A stretch of DNA of 64,000 nucleotides from Pelotalea chapellei (GTDB taxonomy: Bacteria > Desulfobacterota > Desulfuromonadia > Geobacterales > Pseudopelobacteraceae), in NCBI RefSeq assembly GCF_018531195.1, contig NZ_JAHDYS010000007.1:1-64000 (forward strand). Direction: 5' to 3'. The position numbers were made by a program, and so were the translations under genes. The notes under the pieces are model-generated. The model was not told the origin of the DNA and ran no database searches. It saw only the letters and a list, made by a program, of their open reading frames with translations. Positions 46,343 to 53,899 of this stretch are shown piece after piece (the stretch's first letter is position 1; every line of letters starts with the position of its first letter).

Positions 46343-47757
46343 AACTAAAACAATTAATACTCACCATTTGTCTGACACTCTGCACAATTACCATGGCCCA
46401 CGCTGCCACCAGCGCCTCCAATCCCCGTACCATGGCCTTTCCTCCATTAGACTTCCAGATTCCAAAAGCAGAGAGGGTCGTTCTTGAATGCGGCATGCCG
46501 GTCTACCTGCTGGTCGACCCGGAGTTGCCCATCGTCAATCTAACTGCAATGGTGCGCACCGGCTCGGTATATGAACCTGCTGCCAAGGCGGGTCTTGCTG
46601 CAATGACCGGTACAGTCATGCGTAGCGGAGGAGCCGGCAAACTAACGCCGGAGCAGATGGATGACGAGCTGGAATTCATGGCCTCGGCTGTAGAAAGCAG
46701 CATTTCGTCAGACATGGGAATGGTTTCACTGACCTCTCTCAGCAGAAACTTCAACCGCACGCTGCAAATTTTTTCAGATGTTCTGCTGCGCCCCACCTTT
46801 AATGAAAAGCGTGTGGATATTGCACGCAAACAGCTCATAGAAGGGCTGCGCCGCCAAAATGACGATCCCAAGGAGATTGCCGGACGTGAAATCGGCAAGG
46901 CCATCTATGCCGGTCATCCGCTGGGTGTTGTACCGACCATTGCTTCTGCCGGAGCTATAACTCGCCAGGAAATGCTTGATTTCCACCGACGCTTCTTCCG
47001 CGTGGACAACATCATTCTCGCAGTCTCGGGCGACTTTGACCGCACCACCATGCTGAAAGAGCTGAATAAAGTCTTCGGTACAAAACCTGCTCTCGCACCC
47101 CTTGCTTTGCCGGAGATCCCACAGCCGTTGAATGCTTTTTCTTCGGAAGTCATTTATGCCAGAAAAGATGTCAATCAGACTGTGATTCGAATGGGACACC
47201 TGGGTGTAACCAAAGACACGCCGGACCTTTATGCCATACGGGTTCTGGACTATATCCTGGGGGGCAGTTTCACCTCACGTCTGACCACGGAAATTCGAAC
47301 CAATCAAGGCCTGGCATACAATGCAGACAGCCACTTCGATATCGGCCGTCGCTTCACAGGCACATTCATTGCGGAAACAGAAACAAAGGCGGAATCTACT
47401 GTAAAAGCTATTTCTACTATCAAGGAGATTGTCGCCACCATGACCCGGGAACCGGTCAGCGAGCAGGAGCTGAAAACGGCCCGCGAACACATCATCAACT
47501 CATTCATGTTCGGCTTTACCAGTCCCGCCTCGATTGTCACCCAGCGAGCCAGGCTGGAATTTTATAATTATCCACCCGATTACCTGGAAACCTACCGCGA
47601 CAGAATTGCCGCTGTTTCCAAAGAGGAAGTACTTGCTGCAGCCAGAAAATATCTCAAGCCGGATGCCTTCAAGTTAATGGTGGTCGGTGATGCGGAAAAA
47701 TTTGATTTGAAAAGCTTTGGAAAAATTCGAGAGCTGGATCTGAAACAAAATTTCTAA
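46339..47757 (+). CDS. M16 family peptidase-like partner without zinc motif
   Basis: This 472-residue protein has a signal peptide ending near AHAA and the M16 fold throughout (IVNLTAMVRTGSVYEPAAKAG, then LDYILGGSFTSRL in the C-terminal half). Where HxxEH should stand the sequence reads AAMTGTVMRSGG, so it cannot bind zinc there. It resembles the non-catalytic subunit of M16 heterodimers. ATGA overlap with the active subunit supports a complex. Confidence 0.9.
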   Translation: MKLKQLILTICLTLCTITMAHAATSASNPRTMAFPPLDFQIPKAERVVLECGMPVYLLVDPELPIVNLTAMVRTGSVYEPAAKAGLAAMTGTVMRSGGAGKLTPEQMDDELEFMASAVESSISSDMGMVSLTSLSRNFNRTLQIFSDVLLRPTFNEKRVDIARKQLIEGLRRQNDDPKEIAGREIGKAIYAGHPLGVVPTIASAGAITRQEMLDFHRRFFRVDNIILAVSGDFDRTTMLKELNKVFGTKPALAPLALPEIPQPLNAFSSEVIYARKDVNQTVIRMGHLGVTKDTPDLYAIRVLDYILGGSFTSRLTTEIRTNQGLAYNADSHFDIGRRFTGTFIAETETKAESTVKAISTIKEIVATMTREPVSEQELKTAREHIINSFMFGFTSPASIVTQRARLEFYNYPPDYLETYRDRIAAVSKEEVLAAARKYLKPDAFKLMVVGDAEKFDLKSFGKIRELDLKQNF

Positions 47758-47770
47758 AGGAGGAATTACT

Positions 47771-48187
47771 ATGGATCTCTTTGAGTGGGACGAGAGCTTC
47801 TGTACCGGCATACCTCACATTGATGAACAGCATCAGCGGCTCATTTCAATGATCAGCGATCTGGACAAAGCCGATCGTGAGGGAACCGGTGGCCTCCTTA
47901 TCAGCTATGTTCTTCAGGAGCTCATGCGTTACGTGACGCTACATTTCGAAGAAGAAGAGCAGCTTATGATGAGCTATGATTTCCCGGGTCTGGTCAGCCA
48001 TCGCCAGGAGCACGATTTCTATGTCATGCGACTAAAACATGTCCAGGAAAGCTATCATGATGGAGATGCACTCAGTAAAAATACGCTCGCTTTTCTTAAA
48101 GATTGGATATCCTGTCACATCAAAGGGACAGACCAGATCTATGCTGAATTCATCCGCACCAAGACAGGTACTGTGAAATCAAACTGA
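47771..48187 (+). CDS. Bacteriohemerythrin
   Basis: The 138-residue protein has the di-iron O2-binding hemerythrin pattern: HIDEQHQRL, HFEEEEQLM, HRQEHDFY and the final HIKGTDQIY, supplying the His, Glu and Asp ligands. Such proteins bind oxygen or supply it to enzymes and are common in anaerobes that meet air. A clear AAGGAGG precedes the ATG. It lies 13 bases after the M16 pair on the same strand, so read-through is possible. Confidence 0.95.
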   Translation: MDLFEWDESFCTGIPHIDEQHQRLISMISDLDKADREGTGGLLISYVLQELMRYVTLHFEEEEQLMMSYDFPGLVSHRQEHDFYVMRLKHVQESYHDGDALSKNTLAFLKDWISCHIKGTDQIYAEFIRTKTGTVKSN

Positions 48188-48205
48188 AGAAAATGAATAA
48201 AAGGT

Positions 48206-48232
48206 TCAACTTTCGTTACAGGCTGCCGATGA
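48206..48232 (+). promoter_or_regulatory. Candidate sigma-28 promoter of flgM
   Basis: TCAACTTT, an 11-base spacer and GCCGATGA match the flagellar FliA consensus TAAAGTTT-N11-GCCGATAA at 6/8 and 7/8. FlgM is itself the FliA inhibitor and is commonly expressed from such promoters. Confidence 0.65.
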
Positions 48233-48245
48233 ATCCTGTAACGAA
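48212..48245. promoter_or_regulatory. Perfect 11-bp palindrome enclosing the flgM -10 box
   Basis: TTCGTTACAGG (48212-48222) and CCTGTAACGAA (48235-48245) are perfect inverted repeats with a 12-base spacer that holds the -10 element. No T-run follows. A start near 48239 would exclude the left arm from the RNA, so a DNA operator is more likely than an RNA hairpin, although a terminator-like stem for the hemerythrin transcript is possible. Confidence 0.55.
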
Positions 48246-48263
48246 TGCAATCCGGAGATATGT

Positions 48264-48545
48264 ATGAAGATTGAAAACACTGTGCCTCAGCCAGTCGCTA
48301 CGGCCGATCGACCGCGTAAAAACCAGCTGCTACCGAAGGAAGAGGCCCAACAACCAGAGAATCAGGGTAATGCTGCCTTCAATGTGCACTTGTCAAATCT
48401 CATGGAACGGAATGCGCCCCAAGGGGATGAAGATGAAATTCGCCGCGCCAAGGTAGCGGCGATCAGGGACCAATTGGCAGCAGGAAGTTACAACATCAGC
48501 GGCAAGGATGTTGCCGGTAAAATCCTGGAGGCTCTTAAAAACTGA
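48264..48545 (+). CDS. flgM: Anti-sigma-28 factor FlgM
   Basis: The 93-residue protein fits FlgM in length and in its C-terminal sigma-binding part (AAIRDQLAAGSYNISGKDVAGKILEAL). FlgM holds FliA (sigma-28) inactive until it is exported through the finished hook-basal body. No other flagellar gene is in the window. A terminator follows directly after the stop. Confidence 0.9.
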   Translation: MKIENTVPQPVATADRPRKNQLLPKEEAQQPENQGNAAFNVHLSNLMERNAPQGDEDEIRRAKVAAIRDQLAAGSYNISGKDVAGKILEALKN

Positions 48546-48549
48546 TCAC

Positions 48550-48583
48550 AAAAAAGCCCCGCCAAAACGGCGAAGCTTTTTTG
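48550..48583 (+). terminator. Terminator after flgM
   Basis: A run of A residues, a stem with GCCCCGCC against GGCGAAGC (imperfect), and T6 lie 5 bases after the flgM stop. The A/T flanks also allow action for the convergent minus-strand gene. Confidence 0.8.
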
Positions 48584-48602
48584 TTCCAATTGATATTCCC
48601 TA

Positions 48603-48773
48603 TCAGGATGAAAGCGCCCGGGGTGCACAAAGATTTTTTGCTTCATTTGCCCTTGCGCCGCAATTACCACATTCATAGGCAGGCTTATCCGAAAGACTCC
48701 GGATACATTCATCCTCACCTTGTGCCCTCAGTTCACACATATGCAGCTTGTGAGATTCAATATCGCATGCCAT
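48603..48773 (-). CDS. Small Cys-rich protein
   Basis: The 56-residue product begins MACDIESHKLHMCELRAQG and later contains YECGNCGARAN, giving a possible zinc-ribbon made of C3, C13 and the CGNC pair. I recall short proteins with this opening in Geobacter genomes; the function is unknown. AAAGGAGAAG lies just before the ATG. A longer in-frame opening from 48848 lacks any such site. Confidence 0.65.
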   Translation of the reverse strand: MACDIESHKLHMCELRAQGEDECIRSLSDKPAYECGNCGARANEAKNLCAPRALSS

Positions 48774-48881
48774 GGCTTCTCCTTTCTCCGCTGTAATCAA
48801 GAGTCGATCCTCTATTAAAAATTCTAGCAGAGTTCCCATGCCGTGCAACCGCAGGTATAATCAGACATTCATTCAGCTTCG

Positions 48882-49355
48882 TTAGATTACAGCGCTGATT
48901 TCCTGGGAATAGCCACTTTCGTTTCCGTTCGCATCAAAAGCAGTGAGGACAAAATAATAATTACCAGGGGTCAGTCCGGGGACTGTGGCAGTCGTCACCT
49001 TGTCTACTGTTACAGTTGCGGAATATTGCCCTGGCTGATTGCCATAATGGATCTTGTAGCCAACAACCGCTGCATCAGGCTGTCCTTCTGCATTCAGCGA
49101 GGCATTCCAGGCCAGACCGACTTCTTTGGCAACATTCTGCACTGGTGGAACTTCTGGAGCAGCTGATGGTGTGCCGTTTTCAGCGACAGCAGGCGAACCG
49201 GCCGCAGGCGTGCCATTGTCAGCGACACCCGTTGAAGCAGCCGCCACCGGTTGGGCACCGCCGGCCTCAACGCTGGTACCGCCACCACCACCGCCACCAC
49301 ATCCTGCAAGCACCACGATCATCATCAGGGACAGAAACAAAAACTTCACGGGCAT
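48882..49355 (-). CDS. Lipoprotein with one fibronectin type III domain
   Basis: A lipoprotein signal (VVLAGC) is followed by eight Gly residues or so, a low-complexity Ala/Pro/Gly linker with repeated NGTPAAG-like units, and one FN3 domain (VGLAWNASLNAEGQPDAAVVGYKIHYG to NYYFVLTAFDANGNESGYSQE). It is probably surface exposed; similar FN3 tails occur at the end of the GH114-like Pel lipoprotein. ATG 49355 follows AGGAGAG. Confidence 0.8.
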   Translation of the reverse strand: MPVKFLFLSLMMIVVLAGCGGGGGGGTSVEAGGAQPVAAASTGVADNGTPAAGSPAVAENGTPSAAPEVPPVQNVAKEVGLAWNASLNAEGQPDAAVVGYKIHYGNQPGQYSATVTVDKVTTATVPGLTPGNYYFVLTAFDANGNESGYSQEISAVI

Positions 49356-49370
49356 AATCTCTCCTGTATA

Positions 49371-49428
49371 TGTAGCTGGAATAACTGCAGGAGCCATTAA
49401 TCAGGAACCTGCAGTGAACGTAGCTACA
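49371..49428. repeat. Nested inverted repeat upstream of the FN3 lipoprotein gene
   Basis: TGTAGCT (49371) pairs with AGCTACA ending at 49428, and inside it CTGCAGG (49385) pairs with CCTGCAG ending at 49414. The structure lies in the leader or promoter of the minus-strand lipoprotein gene. It may be an RNA hairpin or a double operator. The remaining bases up to 49653 show nothing else I recognise. Confidence 0.5.
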
Positions 49429-49653
49429 CCATAGCGGTTAGAAAAACTTTTAGAAGTGACCGGTATCACCCATGAGGAATAAAAAGATGTAGTTCGAATG
49501 AGGAAGGAGGAGATATATTTTCATGCATAGAAGTCATGTGGCCCAACAGCCGAAACAGCGCCAGCTATCTGAAATCTCTGGAAAATACGAGAATCATCTG
49601 TTATAAACAGGTCACATTTCGGCCTGCGCATCCGGCTTGCAAGGAGAAAATTC

Positions 49654-50664
49654 ATGAGGTTTTTATTGTGTCTGCTGCTGCTCGTTTCCTTTGGCTGTGC
49701 GAGCAATCATTTCAACGTGCCAACACAGAATTTTGCCGATCGGGTCAAGGTATTGGGAATTGCACCGATAATGGTCGATACCGACTCGGATATCCTGATC
49801 CCGCAGAAGGAACAGTTACTGTCCATGATCACGGAGATGAACCGCAAATACGAACAACAGTTTGTGCGCAGGATTAAAAGCACCGGAAATTTTTATACTG
49901 TTGCGCTTCTGGATGGCGATCCGGCTGCAACCTTTACCACAATGCTTTACCGGCGCGAAAAACGCGACGATGCCACTATCCAGTACAACAAGTACTTCTG
50001 GAAAAACGAGGAATTGCGGGAATATATCCGCAAGAACAATGTGGATGCAGTCATGACTATCGTTGTCAGTGGCTTGAACAAGACTGATACGATTTATTCA
50101 AACACTCTGCTGAACTCCCAGAAAGGCGATTACAATTACCTGATCATGACCGCCCAGATTCTGGACGCCAACGGCACCATCCTCTGGGAATACCCAAATT
50201 TTCGAGGGAGAATACTTAAGTTTCCACCACTGGCCAGTCTGCAGTACCCGGATTTCAATGAGGCAGAAGCCAACCTTTCCGATCAGGCCAATATCAAGTT
50301 CAAAACCATCGATGGGATCAAAAACCATTTCAACGTAAAGCGAAAAGATTATCTGTTACGGGCAACACAGGAATCCGAAGCCTATGCAGAGCAGTTCGAT
50401 GAGATGATTTTGAGACTTGATTTTGATCCGCATTCTGCCAGTAAAGCTTCAGCACCAGCAGCAGCAAAGCCGGTCGTAGAGCAGTCTGTCGCAGCTCAGC
50501 CTACATCAGGGCCAGGCACTTCCCCGGCAGCAGCCCCTGTGGCGGCAGCTCCGCAGCCCCCTGCCAGACAACCCGCCCCTGCCGTCACCTCCAAATCTCT
50601 GGCTGCCGAGGAGATCAAACCGGTTTCAGACGAGATAGTGCCTGCCAGCGGAAGCATTAACTAA
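49654..50664 (+). CDS. Uncharacterised lipoprotein
   Basis: The signal ends VSFGC (Cys about 15). The body of about 250 residues has mixed alpha/beta pattern (VKVLGIAPIMVDTDSDILIPQ, ILDANGTILWEYPNFRGR) resembling lipoproteins that assemble at the outer membrane, but I can name no family. The last 75 residues are Ala/Pro-rich (PAAAKPVVEQ) and probably disordered. AAGGAG precedes the ATG. Confidence 0.75.
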   Translation: MRFLLCLLLLVSFGCASNHFNVPTQNFADRVKVLGIAPIMVDTDSDILIPQKEQLLSMITEMNRKYEQQFVRRIKSTGNFYTVALLDGDPAATFTTMLYRREKRDDATIQYNKYFWKNEELREYIRKNNVDAVMTIVVSGLNKTDTIYSNTLLNSQKGDYNYLIMTAQILDANGTILWEYPNFRGRILKFPPLASLQYPDFNEAEANLSDQANIKFKTIDGIKNHFNVKRKDYLLRATQESEAYAEQFDEMILRLDFDPHSASKASAPAAAKPVVEQSVAAQPTSGPGTSPAAAPVAAAPQPPARQPAPAVTSKSLAAEEIKPVSDEIVPASGSIN

Positions 50665-50679
50665 CACCACGTTATCAGT

Positions 50680-50732
50680 CAAAAAGCGCCACTGCCTTTC
50701 CTGCACCAGGAAAAATAGTGGCGCTTTTTTAT
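50680..50732 (+). terminator. Terminator after the uncharacterised lipoprotein gene
   Basis: AAAAAGCGCCACT pairs with AGTGGCGCTTTTTT across a loop that itself holds a small TTTCCTG/CAGGAAA hairpin. It lies 16 bases beyond the stop codon. Confidence 0.9.
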
Positions 50733-50743
50733 TGGGTTTTTAG

Positions 50744-50943
50744 AGGCTGTTGATTTACTCAGGTTGTTCAAAATAGTCAGATCGTCGCAACCGGAGAACG
50801 CCCCGCGGAGGCATGAACTTAATCCGCCGCACACTTTCACCTGTGAAAGTGGACCGCGAAGGCGCCCGAAGGGTGAGGCCACAGGCCGAAGTCACAAGGT
50901 GGCTTTCGAGGATGGCGGCGAGATGGCTGTTTTTCAACAACCT
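50744..50943. repeat. Repeat family R200, copy 2
   Basis: The left end begins AGGCTGTTGA and then GGTTGTTCAAAATAG; the right end is CTGTTTTTCAACAACCT. The interior contains CACTTTCAC / GTGAAAGTG and is nearly identical to copies 3 and 4. The right end stops 4 bases before the cbiL stop codon. Confidence 0.92.
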
Positions 50944-50947
50944 GTTT

Positions 50948-51667
50948 TTAGTCGTGAGGGGTTGTTACGATTATCAGTGAGAGGTAATCAGGGGAATGGG
51001 TTGCCATTGCGTCAACGCCTCGCAGAACCTTCTGCCTCGCCGATCCGGCGCGCTCCACAAAGATGCTGTTGCTGGCCCGGCCGGTCTGCTTGAGCAGCTC
51101 CAGAATATCAGCATACAGCGGTTTGACTTTCAACAGGACAACCGTTTCATATTTGGCAAGGGCTTCGATAATTTTCTCAATGCCTGCAGTGGCCGGAATA
51201 ATGACGATGCGATCCTCCGACTCTGCCAGGGAAACTTCTGCAACCGCGGCTGCCGTATTGATGCTGGAAATACCGGGCACAATTTCTACCGCAATCTCCG
51301 GATATGAAGTGCGCAGAATACGCAACAGATAAATGAACGTGGAGTAAAGCAGCGGATCTCCGATAGTTATAAAAGCCACGCTCCGTCCCAGCCTGACCTG
51401 TTCAGCCATCATGCTGACAGCCGCCTCCCAGGCAGGCACAAGTATCGATGTGTCGGCCGTCATGGGAAACTGGTGCAGTATTATCTCCTGACGCTCGCCG
51501 TCCAGAAACTCTTTAACCGTCTCCAGTGCTACACTGGTCTCCCCCAGCCTGGCCACCGGAGCCAGAATTACATTGGCCTGGCGCAGGATCCGCTCCGCCT
51601 TCCTGGTGACCAGTTCCGGATCGCCCGGCCCCACACCGATAGCATAAATCTTTGCCAAATCCATCAT
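50948..51667 (-). CDS. cbiL: Precorrin-2 C20-methyltransferase
   Basis: This 239-residue SAM-dependent methyltransferase adds the C20 methyl group to (cobalt-)precorrin-2 during corrin ring synthesis. The family opening IYAIGVGPGDPELVTRKAERIL and the later SVAFITIGDPLLYSTFIYLLR are present. Its ATG overlaps the end of cbiET, so the pair is an operon. No other cobalamin gene is in the window; anaerobic-pathway type is inferred from lifestyle. Confidence 0.93.
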   Translation of the reverse strand: MMDLAKIYAIGVGPGDPELVTRKAERILRQANVILAPVARLGETSVALETVKEFLDGERQEIILHQFPMTADTSILVPAWEAAVSMMAEQVRLGRSVAFITIGDPLLYSTFIYLLRILRTSYPEIAVEIVPGISSINTAAAVAEVSLAESEDRIVIIPATAGIEKIIEALAKYETVVLLKVKPLYADILELLKQTGRASNSIFVERAGSARQKVLRGVDAMATHSPDYLSLIIVTTPHD

Positions 51668-52887
51668 TCCAGGCCTTTTCCTTTGCCGGCAGTGATTATG
51701 TACACCGGATTCTGCGCTTCAAACATTTTGTATTCGGTCAATCTGCGGGTTTTGGAGATATTGACACAGGTAGCTTCCACTGTGTAACCATGATCCTCCA
51801 GAAACTCAACCGCTTTGGCCAGGGTATCAAGGGTTACCGCATTCAGCACGATGAGCCCATCGGGCCTGAGACGCTTGTCAATCGCATCGATGATTTCTTC
51901 CAGGTGTCCCCCTGCACCGCCTATGAAAACCCGATCAGGATCCGGCAATTCATCCAGCCCGTCAGGGGCCAGCGCTTCAACCAATTTGACGTTGCGGGTG
52001 CAGAATTTTTTAAGGTTTTCATGGATAAAGCCGACGCTTTGGGGATTACGCTCCACCGCGAAAATTCGACCATTGGGCATCAGGTTTGAAGCTTCTATGG
52101 ATACCGAACAACTGCCTGCTCCGATATCCCACATCACCAAATCGTCCTGCAGTTGCAGCTTGGATAGCGTAACCGCGCGAACCTCCTGTTTAGTGATCAA
52201 TTTTTTGAAGGTCTGGAACTCATCATCATCTATTCCAATCAACGGATACTGGACCAGGTTGGGCTCGTAGGTTCTGATCAGGATCAGAATATTCAGGTCG
52301 GAAGCCTTCAGTTCCAGTAAACCGCGTACATCGCTGCGGGTGAACTTTTCAGTCGTCAACCCCAGATCTTCACACAGCCAGGCCTCATATCCTTCGGCCC
52401 CTCTGGCGATCAATTCCCGTGCAATGGCTGCCGGCGTATTGACCTTATCGGTCAGTACACAGGCTTTCTCCGCAGCAATGATCTTGTCAACCGCCGCATG
52501 CATGCCGCGCCCATGGACAGAAACGAAAATTGCATCGTCCCAGGGTTCCTTGATACGTGAAAAGGCATACTGCATGCTGGTGACGTTGGCGAAGATCTCG
52601 ATGCGTTCCTTGGACAGATTGCGCAGCAGAAAGCGTGAGATCCCGAAGAAGGTAGGATCACCAGAGGCCAGTACGACCACGAGCTTGTCAGTCTTCTGGA
52701 GGAAGTCGAGCAGATCAGAGAGATCTCCAAGCACCATTTTTTTGCCAGAGAAATCGGGAAAAATATCCAGGTGCCGCTGATGCCCGACCATCACTTCGGC
52801 TTGGGAGATTATCTCGAGCGCTCTGGTACTGAAACCTTCCCAGCCGGCCATGCCGGCACCAACCAGGTATATTTTCTGCTGTGTCAT
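51664..52887 (-). CDS. cbiET: Precorrin-6Y C5,15-methyltransferase / decarboxylase (CbiET fusion)
   Basis: The N-terminal half (residues 5-200, IYLVGAGMAGWEGFSTRAL and VVLASGDPTFFGISRFLL) is the CbiE methyltransferase; the C-terminal half (about 225-400, MWDIGAGSCSVSIEAS) is the CbiT methyltransferase/decarboxylase. Together they methylate C5 and C15 and decarboxylate the ring, as CobL does. I chose ATG 52887 because the family begins there; an in-frame extension to 52944 is rejected. It overlaps cbiL by 4 bases. Confidence 0.94.
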   Translation of the reverse strand: MTQQKIYLVGAGMAGWEGFSTRALEIISQAEVMVGHQRHLDIFPDFSGKKMVLGDLSDLLDFLQKTDKLVVVLASGDPTFFGISRFLLRNLSKERIEIFANVTSMQYAFSRIKEPWDDAIFVSVHGRGMHAAVDKIIAAEKACVLTDKVNTPAAIARELIARGAEGYEAWLCEDLGLTTEKFTRSDVRGLLELKASDLNILILIRTYEPNLVQYPLIGIDDDEFQTFKKLITKQEVRAVTLSKLQLQDDLVMWDIGAGSCSVSIEASNLMPNGRIFAVERNPQSVGFIHENLKKFCTRNVKLVEALAPDGLDELPDPDRVFIGGAGGHLEEIIDAIDKRLRPDGLIVLNAVTLDTLAKAVEFLEDHGYTVEATCVNISKTRRLTEYKMFEAQNPVYIITAGKGKGLE

Positions 52888-53178
52888 GACATATTCCCCC
52901 TGCGGGTTTCCTGTGTGTGAAAGGGCCAAACTATACCATTGCACATGCTAAAAATCATCTCTTTATCCATCCCTCAACCGTTCACAATGGCAGGGAACAT
53001 GCATCTCCCCTTTGTGCTTAAGCTGTCAAAAGCTGGTAAAGAGGCTGACACTTTACGTCAAAACACTAGGGCAAAAAGAGAGGCACGAAAGAATGTAGCC
53101 TCGAAAGATTTGATATTTTTCGGTTTTTATAAAAAGAGGATAAAGGCATACTATGTGCTAGCAGGAAGAGTTACGCAA
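52888..53178. other. Intergenic region between cbiET and the riboswitch
   Basis: No gene, cobalamin riboswitch or clear promoter was recognised here. It should hold the promoters of both the cbiET operon (minus) and the GEMM-controlled gene (plus). Confidence 0.4.
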
Positions 53179-53268
53179 ATTGGCGGGATACACGAGAATA
53201 CTAAACCATCCGCGAGGATGGGACGGAAAGCCTACAGGGTCTCTCTGAGACAGCCGGGTCGCCGAAAT
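53179..53268 (+). ncRNA. GEMM-I cyclic dinucleotide riboswitch aptamer
   Basis: The conserved GEMM-I core is readable: ACACGAGAATACTAAACC leads into a P1b helix CCATCC-GCGA-GGATGG with the GNRA tetraloop, then GGGACGGAAAGCC, then the second helix GGGTCTC-TCTGAGAC and the receptor/closing part AGCCGGGTCGCCGAAAT. GEMM-I RNAs bind c-di-GMP; a Geobacter subgroup (Ib) prefers 3',3'-cGAMP. The lead segment AATACTAAACC differs from the standard ACAGGGCAAACC of the Vibrio Vc2 RNA, so the ligand is open. It lies 78 bases upstream of the ATG of a small secreted protein. Confidence 0.9.
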
Positions 53269-53294
53269 ATCTCAAGATATTGGCACCCGGCTTT
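53252..53294 (+). terminator. Riboswitch expression platform, terminator-like
   Basis: AGCCGGGT (53252-53259), which belongs to the 3' part of the aptamer, can pair with ACCCGGCT (53285-53292), with inner GCC/GGC and AATATCT/AGATATT helices, followed by TTT. Forming it would break the aptamer, so ligand binding should favour read-through. A second hairpin, TGCCGGG (53299) with CCCGGCA (53332), ends just before the AGGAG ribosome binding site. Confidence 0.7.
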
Positions 53295-53345
53295 GTCATG
53301 CCGGGATAGCGGCACCGGGTGCATGCCCGGCAGCAGGAGTCCGCA

Positions 53346-53687
53346 ATGTCAGGCTTTGAGAGAAGAGTACTTGGTACAGCGCTTGGACTGTGTGTCCTGA
53401 TCGGCACCCTCCTCCCCTCGGCACCAGCATCCGGAGAACCGCTTCTGCTGCTGCACACGACCGGCACCCCAACACCAACCCCTGCCCAGCAAGTAATCCG
53501 GCAAGACCTGCATATCGGGCTCAGAGAACAAGGCGACATGGTAATACAACATGGAGCAATGGCCTTGATAGTAGCCAGTGTATCGCCAGACCTTATAAAT
53601 GAGCTCCCGGAGCGTTACCGGAATGCGCAAAAGCAGGATATTCCAGTCCTTAGCGGCATCAGTTTGACATTACAACTGATGTTCTAA
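53346..53687 (+). CDS. Small secreted protein under GEMM control
   Basis: This 113-residue protein has a signal peptide (GTALGLCVLIGTLLPSAPASG, cleavage about residue 30) and a mature part of about 83 residues with no haem motif and no Cys pair. The sequence LLLLHTTGTPTPTPAQQ then LINELPERYRNAQ resembles nothing I know. ATG 53346 follows AGGAG by 5 bases. Control by a cyclic-dinucleotide riboswitch suggests a role in the sessile or electron-transfer state; that is inference. Confidence 0.7.
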   Translation: MSGFERRVLGTALGLCVLIGTLLPSAPASGEPLLLLHTTGTPTPTPAQQVIRQDLHIGLREQGDMVIQHGAMALIVASVSPDLINELPERYRNAQKQDIPVLSGISLTLQLMF

Positions 53688-53688
53688 A

Positions 53689-53887
53689 AGGCTGTTAAAC
53701 TCTGGTTGTTCAAAAATAGTCAGATCGTCGCAACCGGCGAACGCCTCGCGGAGGGGTTATCCAGCATCCGCCGCACACTTTCACCTGTGAAAGTGGACCG
53801 CGAAGGCGCCCGAAAGGTGAGGCCGCAGGCCAAAGTCACAAGGTGGCTTTCGAGGATGGCGGCGAGATGGCTGTTTTTCAACAAGCT
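53689..53887. repeat. Repeat family R200, copy 3
   Basis: It begins AGGCTGTTAAA one base after the stop codon of the secreted protein and ends CTGTTTTTCAACAAGCT 12 bases before the diguanylate cyclase stop. The interior CACTTTCAC...GTGAAAGTG and the following GGCGCCCGAA match copies 2 and 4. It fills the gap between two convergent genes. Confidence 0.92.
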
Positions 53888-53899
53888 ACTAAAGATCAA

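Noticed and set aside
52888-53178. Cobalamin riboswitch upstream of cbiET
   Set aside because: The B12-box was not recognised on the minus strand.
52939-53400. Plus-strand 153-codon open frame over the riboswitch
   Set aside because: It runs through the GEMM aptamer and its hairpins, has no ribosome binding site and no family resemblance.
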